Assembly: GCA_902702965.1 (NCBI GenBank)
Contig: CACRXP010000032.1
Coordinates: forward strand, 2,021,895 to 2,085,894
Direction of reading: 5' to 3'
Length of the DNA stretch: 64,000 nt
Origin: Spirometra erinaceieuropaei
Taxonomy: Eukaryota; Platyhelminthes; Cestoda; Diphyllobothriidea; Diphyllobothriidae
In this document: in pieces, positions 55,835 to 64,000 of the stretch
Numbering within the stretch: the stretch's first letter is position 1
Layout of the letters: each line of letters starts with the position of its first letter
Notes under the pieces: generated by a model
The model's input: the letters and a program-made list of their open reading frames with translations, nothing else
Told to the model about the DNA's origin: nothing
Databases searched by the model: none
Position numbers and translations under genes: made by a program

Positions 55835-58585
55835 CCATAACAATGCCCTCTTTTTGCCTATTTGGGACCAACATCACAATAAAACTTTATCGTAAACATA
55901 ATAGCTCTGACATCTTGTCACAAAAGTTTCGTTATGGTACTGTTGGTTTGACGGCCAAGTATGTTGTGATCAGATTATTGACTTCTAGTTACATCCACCG
56001 GATAATATATATTTTGTAATTTAGGGGCTGTATGAAAGAGGTAATATTTTTGACGTTATATGCAAAGGCTGGATAGCACATCACTATAAATATTCACTCT
56101 CTATTTATGGCGTAAAAAAGCACTTTAAGGACGTTTGTACTTTGGTCTATGACGATGTTACTGCAGCACCCCCACATATGATGCTACATGACCGAATGAT
56201 ATGTAACTTCATATCTACATATTACTCGTTAAGAGATTTACTCAAAATCTCAGTTAGGGCTGACCAGTAATTGTTATTCGATCCCAGCGTGTCTAGTGTT
56301 ATACGAACCTGCAACCTATAAAACAGTTCCATCAAAATATGTTTTCACCGAAATGTCAGACTTATTCTACCGGGTCATGCACTGGCTTCATTCTTGCATG
56401 CATTGATCACGTCGATGTGATTATTTCCTCGATAATCGAGCTCATTTCCTGTAATACCAAGAATACAGAAAATTTATCATGACGGTGGTGTGTAAGTGAC
56501 TCATGTGGTAGAAAAATAATTCGAATTCACAGACCCCGACAAGTTTGACTTAACGCACTGCTTCAGCCAATTCCACTAAATGGGAAACGCAAAAGTAATT
56601 CCAAAACGGGAATTATTCTATCAAGCACACTAACGATACGCTGCATTTCATTTTAATTAGCGAAATAATTAAAATTGTTTTCCACCGGAGCATACGGTAT
56701 TCTATTTGTGCGGTACGCGCTATTATAACAGCCAACTGGAGTAATGTAAGCCTTCGCTCATTGCATCCAGAAGTTTGCTGGGCTGTAAAGATTTTCCACG
56801 CAACGCACAAAATTCTGATCGTGATACTTAATATTTCTATTAATACGGGCCAAAGTGATCCCATCAGTAATCTACAGATGCTTTTGAATAAAACGTCATT
56901 TAATATATCATCTGATGGAGTCTGTATTTAAATCCAGACAGCATGTTTTTATGAGTAAGCGTAGATTGTAAAAACAGACATTCATAGCGCGGAACTTAAT
57001 TCTTACATTTTTCGTTGTACCTGATAGATGTCTTTGGGAAAAGAAATAATAGCCATCTTACCTATAATTGCACCCAAGAGAGATTTATATTCATTTGCAG
57101 CAATTTTTTCCAATATTTTCCCCGGAAAGAGCTTTTACGTTTTAATCAGCCTCATCAAATCGTAAAAAGAGGAAATTAGCTTTTGCCGTGCATTTTGTGC
57201 TGTTAAGTACCCTGGTAATGAACGACCGGCAAAACGCAATAAATATGTAAATGACGCTGTTAAGTGTTTGAAAAGCAGACATATGTGCGTCCCTAAGGTC
57301 ACCATTCGAAGAGGTCAGAATATCAACAGTTACATGGGACATTTTACACCTAGGCAAGCGGTCATGTCATATATGGAAACCTTACGTGGGCCCTGACATG
57401 CGACCCGAATTGTCGACTTCAGTTTTAAAAGCTTACATTCTGTTTGTTTTAAGCGGGAAAAAACCACATGAACTGCACATTCCGACAGCCACGCGTGAAC
57501 TCTTTCACAGAATTTTCTCACATGACTTTGACCCAAAAAAATCAATTCCAGGCTTTGCACGCGCTTATGTAGGTCTGCACGCATACTCCTGTGGAGCCTG
57601 TTTTTGACAAAACCAACCACATCCAAAGTTGGCCGTAAATATCTTGACATTTTTCCACTCAGATAAAGAGAATTATATGATGGTTTTCTACCCTTTTCTC
57701 GACGAGCTAGTGAACAAAATACATTGACATTCAATACGCATACGTGTTCACAAATTTGGCTCGGCTTTCTAACTGCTGGAACCCTCACCGATATCTGACC
57801 GTACTGGCGGTATAGACTACGCGTTGGTTCTGATCTTCAAGACAATTAGGAAACAAGAAAGTTCAACTCTGAGTTTTGAGGAGTTATGGGAAAAACACTC
57901 TAGTAAGATAGAAGATATTAATTAAAACCATGTTGACAGACCTACAGAGTATTTTAATCCCCAGATATATTTTTCGGTGCATAGACATAACACTCTAAAT
58001 AATTCCTCGTAGTTATTTGCGTTCCGTCAACAAAGCCTTGTGTTTTATCTGAAAAAAAATTAATTGCTATTTTTGAACCTCAGTAACGTCTAAATAAACC
58101 TGCCTCTGTCTTCAACACAGCGCCGATTGTTTTGTCCCACTAATACAACAAAATAAGGACGAAATTATGGGATACTTAGTGGGATGTTTTATTAAGATTA
58201 TACCAGTATCCACAAGAGATGATCTGTACATGTATTAACTTAATTGGCAGCCTTTACTTTGTTGACATATCAAAACAACTCAACTTTTATTTTGCGCCTC
58301 CCACATATTGCGCTTCAATTCAAGGATCAGAATGCTTCTGTTAATACTTACGTCTCACCGGTCGAATTAACTATTACGAGCGCGTGCAATATTTACTCGC
58401 TGTCATATTAATTTTAAGTGATTTATAAGTACCATATATTAAGAGAAGGAAGCATTGTGGAACAATTATTAAATAGCCCACGGATACGAGCTTTAGGAGA
58501 CAACAATAAGAAATAATTTGCTGTGTTCATGGAATGTCTGCGTGATATGGTATATTCCTATTGCTGCAACTTGCACAATATTAAT
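55835..58585. other. Long AT-rich stretch without a supported gene
   Basis: A frame without Met at about 56027-56280 (+) follows a TTTGTAATTTAG acceptor-like site and has GVKKHFKDVCTLVYDDV, faintly like the end of exon A. A 152-codon frame at 57788-57330 (-) and a 73-codon frame at 57386-57607 (+) overlap, and neither shows a domain. I call none of them. Confidence 0.35.
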
Positions 58586-58592
58586 TGAAAAT

Positions 58593-59235
58593 TTACTCAA
58601 TTGAATCGTCACCAAGTTCGCATTTTACTGAGTCCCCGTCGACTGAATCTTGGATCATGGTGACCAAGTTCCTGTTTGTTGCAGTGACAGGCTTCAGATA
58701 GTAATACGAACAGAACCATGGCAAAATTTCGATTCTGGATAATAAATTTGGAAAGCGAATCTTTGAAATCCCGACTATGTTTGGACCAAATTTATTCGTG
58801 TCCCAGTTGGAAACTTTGAACGTTGCCTCAAGTGTGACATTGCTCATCCATGATTTCATAGACATTTCCTAAATTAATAGAATAGTTAGCCCTGATTGCT
58901 CAGCCTTTTCAAAAATTCAAAAAAATTATATATATATATATATATACATCGCTTTAATCCGCCAAAGAAAAGAAAGATACGTACCCAATTGAAAACGAGT
59001 GAAACGTTGTCGCAGAGTGCATCACAGAAATATAGTGCATATTTATCAGATTGTGGCCTTGATAACAGAAAACAATTTCTGATCGAAATTCTGCCCTCGA
59101 TGGTGAGGTTGTAAGGACAGATCAAATGACCTACACTTTCCTCCTTCACCGAAAACAGTAAAACGCGTTGAATGAGATACTCAGCAATGCGAGTGATACG
59201 ACATTTTCCTTGAACTTGTGGGCACCTGCTATGTC
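58593..59235 (-). CDS. Unrecognised two-exon family gene, copy 6 (5' exon not found)
   Basis: Exon A is 59235-58985 (251 bp) after acceptor CCTCTTTTAG. It begins GA and ends VFNW before donor GTACGT. The intron is 58984-58869 (116 bp, acceptor TTAATTTAG) and holds a TA microsatellite. Exon B is 58868-58593 (276 bp, TAA). Exon A encodes HSRCPQVQGKC, ITRIAEYLIQRVLLFSVKEE, CPYNLTI, IRNCF and YALYFCDALCDNVSLVF. Exon B encodes VTLEATFKVSNWDTNKFGPN, IVGISKIRFPNLLSRI, WFCSYYY and KCELGDD. It is closest to copies 4 and 5. No known domain is recognised. Confidence 0.7.
58926..58946. repeat. TA microsatellite in the intron of copy 6
   Basis: About ten TA units lie in the intron between exons A and B. 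Confidence 0.8.
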
Positions 59236-59665
59236 CTAAAAGAGGCATTCCATTTGAAACGGCGTAAACGCCACACATTTATGAACAGTGTGCGCAGAAT
59301 ATATTTTGTGCAACTGCCAAGTTAATTTGCTGTATTATTTTCTGCACAAAAGGCCAATTAAAAAAGTTCGTACTGTTACACTGATTACGTACGATGCTTG
59401 CCAGCAGGTGGTGGGTTTCGGGATAAACGTCGAAAAAATATCGCAAGTAACAGGTTGTTATAATTTGATTCGCACGTCTCGTCTGTCTGAAATGTAGGTG
59501 TAGTAGACGACGTAGATGTACTAAATCCGAAACGGTCCGTTTAGATGTGCTTTCATGAGTGTGACAAATGGTGGAATAACGACAAAAAAGATTCGATACC
59601 GAACCAAACTGCCGTAATCTGTCAAGGTCAATCCGTGGGCGCGTCACACAGTTGATTCATAACAA
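59236..59665. other. Upstream region of copy 6
   Basis: A 122-codon frame at 59647-59279 (-) runs toward the gene but has no recognisable motif. A segment FFDVYPETHHLLA is weakly like FPDTHNFTA upstream of copy 5. Whether this marks a shared upstream exon is unresolved. Confidence 0.35.
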
Positions 59666-59670
59666 GCATA

Positions 59671-60260
59671 CAGTAAGTGGACTAACTCATGAAATCTCGA
59701 AAAAAATTCCCAAATATGTTTTCGTTTTGAAAAGATTAATTAAGTTGGATTGTAAAATCAATCATTGTACAGCATATTCCTATAATAATTTAGTTACCCT
59801 CCGACGCCGCCTTTGGAACAAACTTCTTTCCGGCTGCATCTATAAACCATACTCCGCAAAAATGACTACATAAGTAGCATGCGTTTTTTCATTGATTTTC
59901 GATGCCCTTAAAGATTTGATTATATTTCATGGAAAACCTGCATAAAAATATTAATTCGTTTGCTCATTTAGTAGAAAATTACGTCTTCTTTTAATTTTAC
60001 ACTCGGAAAAATGGTAAAAGTTAATTTTATAAAAGTTTTTAATTGCGAATTTTTTAATACCGTGAAATGGCCCCTCATAAAATGTCATGTCTCTGCATTT
60101 ACCAACGTGGCTTGTTAAGGTAACAATGTGGCTCAAATCCACTGGTCAGTTTTATGAACGCTATATTGTCTCCTCTTAATACCCCAGAGATGTACGGTTT
60201 TCCTTACGCGGAAATTAGACGGCTTGTAGTTTGTGAACCCTGAATGCAAGCGCAAAAGCA
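59671..60260 (+). mobile_element. MITE-like element, subfamily 1, left arm and centre
   Basis: It starts CAGTAAGTGGACTAACTCAT after TA and follows the family through AAAAGATTAATTAAGTTGGA and GATTTTCGATGCCCTTAAAG. It stops at about 60260, where zinc-finger-like LINE-C tail sequence begins. Confidence 0.7.
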
Positions 60261-60850
60261 GGTCGAGTACGAAAGTGTATGTCCTTGACGCAGAGAGTTT
60301 TACCCAATGAAAAACGTCCAAATGTTGTAGTCCAATATCGTCTTCATGCATGTCAGCATCACGGGAATTCAAACCCAATGAGACCAGTAACAGCACTAAC
60401 CTCAACACACACGCACACTTACATGGGCTGCGGCCACCATTTCACCATCTTGACACCGCATGGAATTTTTACATGCGCATTCACATGAGCGGAATTCATC
60501 GCAATCTGGACATGCTGAATTCTTCTCACTTACCCGACAACCCTCCAATCGCCGGTCGTACGAACTCATATACCACACTCGTGATCGTTAACAACATCGA
60601 CATTGTCAACCAGTCATAAGCTACTAACCCCTCATGCCCTTATGGTACAGCACATCAACACGCAACCATCGCTCTTACCTCAACTGCCTCACGCACACTA
60701 AGTCGCATCGTTGGCACGTTCCGCCAAAAAACGACGGTAAAACACTGCAGAGCACAACTACGTCACCGGTTACCTTCTCATCATTCCATACGCCACAAAG
60801 ACAAAACCATCCCACATAAACAAAAATGCACGGAACAGGGATTGTGCACT
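60260..60850 (+). mobile_element. Probable LINE-C 3' tail with decayed zinc fingers
   Basis: Frames give FYMRIHMSGIHRNLDML, like the end of a LINE-C C2H2 finger (GH-RIH followed by an SGI-RN-D spacer), then a Ser/Thr/Pro-rich tail (SPVTFSSFHTPQRQ). The Cys pairs are mostly destroyed. It lies between two MITE copies. Confidence 0.5.
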
Positions 60851-60852
60851 TA

Positions 60853-61798
60853 CAGTAGATGTGATAACTCATGGAATGTTAACTGAAATTCTGAATTGCG
60901 CTTTCAACTAGAAAAAGATTACTTAAGTAGGGATGTAATATTATTTTTCATCAGCATAAACCCACAACAATTCAGTTACCATAGAGTGTTAGCTTTCGGC
61001 CACCTGCGCAAAATGAATTTAAAAAAAAACTGACTACCTAAATGAAATTAATTGTTTTTGTTGAGTTCCGATGCCCTTATAAGTTCGAATATATTTTGTG
61101 TAAAACAAACATAAAAAATATTTTTTCTCATTTGGCCGAAAATTAAATTTCCAATTTCTTGCTTAACGGATGGATTATAATTCAGTTTCAGAAACCTTTC
61201 CCAATTCTCACATAATTTTGAACTCGACTTGCCATAACATTTATTTTTAAGGTCTCCAAACTACAAGTTGCATATTTCCCATGTGCGGAGAATCATTTAT
61301 TTCTGTACGCTGCTGAGAGTAGGACATATGCAGTTGGTAAAATTTTGCAGTGGTTTGGATCCATATTGTTTACTCTAGAAGCAGGATTAGCTAATGCAGT
61401 GACACGATGTTTTATGAACGGACATGTCACGGTCTCAAAATATTTCATACTCAGAGACCTTTTTGGTACGGAACTGCTGCTTTTTGTCAAGAGCAAAATT
61501 TAAAGACGTGATTTTCTACCAAACAAGTCTAAGAATTAATAATTTTGCACGTTTTGCTGGAAATATATTTGAATTTATAAGGGCATAGCAAATCAATGAA
61601 AAATGTCATACCATATAAGTTGTTTTCGCAGGCAGTCGAAAAGAAGTTAATTCGAAGGCTGGCATCCTGTAGTGATTGAATTATTATAGGGTTCTGATGC
61701 ACGACAGATAATGTTACAATCATGCTTAAGTAATCATTTTAAGTCAAAAACGCAATTCACAAGCTTGGTTAGCATTTCATAAGCCAGCGCATTTACCG
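60853..61798 (+). mobile_element. MITE-like element, complete, diverged
   Basis: It starts CAGTAGATGTGATAACTCAT and ends CATTTCATAAGCCAGCGCAT then TTACCG, with TA on both sides. The inverted arms are visible: GGAATGTTAACTGAAATTCT on the left, and GCATTTCATAAGCC preceded by CTTGGTTA on the right. It is 946 bp with no coding capacity. Confidence 0.78.
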
Positions 61799-61829
61799 TA
61801 TATGAAAGGGTTTTACTTCGGTTCCTTCT

Positions 61830-62580
61830 CAGTCGGGCCTATAAGGCAACCTTAAACATGCAAGACTAAAGTCGTTCACATTTATCTTGCGGAAAGTTGT
61901 AGTGGTGTGTTGGGTCGAACTTGTCAGCCCAATCTCAGCATCGGGTATCTGGTAGATTTGGACAAGATAGAGGGAGGCCGATTCCGGGGATCTCATCCCG
62001 TGACAATCGAGTGACTCTAATACATCATCTGACTCGTCTTGATCTATCATGACGCACTGGACGTCTTAACTTGAGAACTTGTCAGCCCAAGTGACGAGAC
62101 AGTACTTGCAGGCGGTCCAGCGTGTTCATCTTCGATCAGGATAAACTAATTCGTGCAAAAGTCACCGTCCCAACAATAAGCGTTCCGCCTAAGTTCTTTA
62201 TCTAATACGAGCCAAGCAGTAGATGCGACAGACCAAAACAGGGGTTTGATCGGAGCACGGCAGGCGTCATAGAGAATACGCACCCAAACTTACGCCAATA
62301 TTGGAGGTTTTGTGACAACTCCATGTGCCGGCTGACTTCGCAGCTGCTGGGATTCGTACCGCCCCCCCTATTTAGTATCTCTTGTGGACCAGGTGGTGTG
62401 CTGCTGCGCCTAAACGCGGGAGTTGCGTCGTGCCGGTCACCTGAACCCTCTCTTATCTCCGGATTTCCTGATACTATCACGACGTTGAAACCAGGAGGGT
62501 GAAATGAGAGTGCAGTTGATGATGCGCAAGTCCACTATCACCACAAACTAATAGCAACAAAGATCGCCGTTCCTACGTCC
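61830..62580. repeat. GC-richer block, partly related to 1440-2110
   Basis: The segment GAGAGTGCAGTTGATGATGC followed by GCAAGTCCACTATC (about 62500-62540) resembles GAGGGAGTGCGGTAGGTGCT followed by GCGCAAGTCTACTGTC at 1727-1762. TTGTCAGCCCAA occurs twice (61920 and 62078). No coding domain is recognised. Confidence 0.35.
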
Positions 62581-62589
62581 ATCATTCAT

Positions 62590-63535
62590 ACATGATGATT
62601 AATCTCTCACTGATTTGCGAATCCCTGTAATACAACTTTCAAATTAATTGATAAAAAGTCCCTGTTTTAGTTTTGTTTACTGCGTTCAAAACTGCACGTC
62701 GGCTCTCTAAGGCAGGGGTTTATTGAACCAACTGAATGAACTGGAAATGCAAAAATGAATTTTTGCCTATTAAACTTAAAACAACCAGGACGTCGTATGC
62801 CACGTTATTACTAAAAGATGATCTGGAAGACATCGGATCTGAGCAAAACAAACAGTCGCACATGGACTACACATAATTTGCAATGGGCGACCGCTTTGGG
62901 CATTTGTTAGAGTGCAGTCGCTCTAAATCAATGCATCAAGTTATGTCTATAAGCTTGTAAAGAAATACATGAAATTTACAATTAGGTATTTCTGTAGGGG
63001 AATTGGTTAGATTGTCAGCTAGACGCTTAAAGAAAAAAATAATTTTTCGAAGGAAAATGAAAATCTTACTATGAACAATAAACGTACGAGCAAAGTCGAT
63101 GCAGGCCTTGTTAATATCTACGCATACTAACAGGATAAGCATATTTGTGCACATGTAGGTAGAAATTATGTGGGCGGACAGATGAAAAGGCATAATAAAA
63201 GCTTGTTTTCAACAAAACCTGCAGAACATCAACGCATTAATATGAAGATAAATACTAATAGGTAGTGAAGTATAATGAGCTGGATGTTGTCCAATGACAT
63301 CTGCTTTGCCTACATCACTAACTTGAGCACACAGAGCACTGGTCCAAAACATTCTGATGGTTGTTGTGAAGCTGTTGGCACTATCCTATGCTAGATGCGC
63401 GTGTGTCAGTTGGAGCATGTAAAGTATCTAATGGGCGAAATTTATATTTGCCGCATGATTACTTAATTTTCAGTAGACTGTCAACACATATAAAAATGTC
63501 ATATTCTTCGACGTTGAGCCCAGTACTCAGTTGCT
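62590..63535. other. AT-rich sequence
   Basis: No gene is supported. The frame 63193-62936 (-) has no motif. Confidence 0.35.
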
Positions 63536-63539
63536 CATC

Positions 63540-63800
63540 TCGAAAAAATATTCCAGCCTCATTACTGAAGGGTAATGAACTTCGCCAACTTTTATTTTGC
63601 TTTTTTGTCAATGATGGGCCAGATTTATTCCAGGACGGCAGGCTCATTACATATGCCCATGAGTTTAAAGTTGCATATCGATATAAGCCGCAGATCGTGA
63701 TATCGTGCTCGAAAACCCAGAGGACAATTTTTGAGCTTTTACCCAATGGTGTTGTACATGTCGCCTTTCCCTTTCTGGGCACAAATGCTCAGTAATGGCG
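63540..63800 (+). mobile_element. LINE reverse transcriptase remnant (around motif C)
   Basis: The frame reads LLKGNELRQLLFCFFVNDGP, then DLFQDGRLITYAHEFKVAYR and YKPQ. This matches the CR1-type order of motif B end (LGPLLFLLYIND), P-L--G, YADD (here YAHE, both Asp lost) and KVAYRYKP. Only about 80 residues remain. Confidence 0.62.
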
Positions 63801-64000
63801 GCTGACGGTGATCCTCAACTTCAATAGAGTATTAAAAATCATACTCTGGGAATTTACGTCATTAAGATCACGGCGTTATAAAAGTCTCCAAAGTGCAAAA
63901 AATGACCCAGTCTATTCTCCGACATTTTAAAATTGGCTATGTTAGAATGCACGCACATAAAGTATGTACATGCTAAACCTGTCCTGGAATAACTTTTGTG

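Noticed and set aside
56027..56280. Possible extra exon A with an acceptor-like site
   Set aside because: It resembles exon A only at KHFKDVC--VYDDV, the expected two-base phase is not met, and no following exon B was found.
57330..57788. 152-codon minus frame as a gene
   Set aside because: No domain, an overlapping plus frame of similar quality, and no splice or start evidence.
1..64000. CRISPR array, bacterial operon or phage system
   Set aside because: There are no regularly spaced repeats and no prokaryotic gene organisation; introns and LINE/PLE elements mark nuclear eukaryotic DNA.

Overview
The window looks like nuclear DNA from a parasitic flatworm, most likely a diphyllobothriid-type tapeworm. 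It is AT-rich and intron-bearing, and it contains no bacterial operons. The organism call rests on the mobile elements: several families of Penelope-like elements (PLEs) with GIY-YIG endonuclease domains, CR1-type LINEs, and an RTE/CR1-like LINE whose 3' end encodes C2H2 zinc fingers. The species-level part is inference from family resemblance.

The most interesting content is a dispersed gene family that I do not recognise. Five copies keep two exons in open frame and a sixth copy is a pseudogene: 7148-7751 (+), 15298-14816 (-, broken), 24879-24229 (-), 42583-43248 (+), 53095-52488 (-) and 59235-58593 (-). Each copy has an exon A that begins two bases into a codon (phase 1 acceptor). Exon A is exactly 251 bp in four copies, 242 bp in one and 245 bp in the pseudogene. 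A short GT-AG intron of 78-142 bp in phase 0 follows, then a final exon B of 258-303 bp. The predicted products share cysteines, an IAE-L--RV segment, a SYN-T motif and a SNWN----GPNI-GIS-I-FP block. No upstream first exon was identified. I infer small secreted or surface proteins, but the sequence does not prove this.

The rest is mostly mobile DNA. LINE-A (about 9.75-14.8 kb, +) is a nearly full but frame-broken CR1-clade element. It abuts a truncated PLE (8.76-9.74 kb, -), and its 3' end cuts the pseudogene. LINE-B (15.4-17.9 kb, -) is split by a 5'-truncated LINE-A tail (16.03-16.97 kb). A long PLE at 30.6-33.65 kb has an inverted plus a direct copy of its terminal repeat at the left end, with hammerhead-ribozyme-like cores in the repeats. 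LINE-C with zinc fingers lies at 34.6-37.3 kb, and smaller LINE and PLE pieces lie elsewhere.

A second abundant class is a MITE-like family of about 850-960 bp. It has long inverted arms, termini beginning CAGTAGGTGGGC or CAGTGAGTGACC, and TA on each side, as in Tc1/mariner elements. About twelve full or partial copies are visible, often near the gene-family copies. Between these lie AT-rich stretches in which I see no convincing gene.
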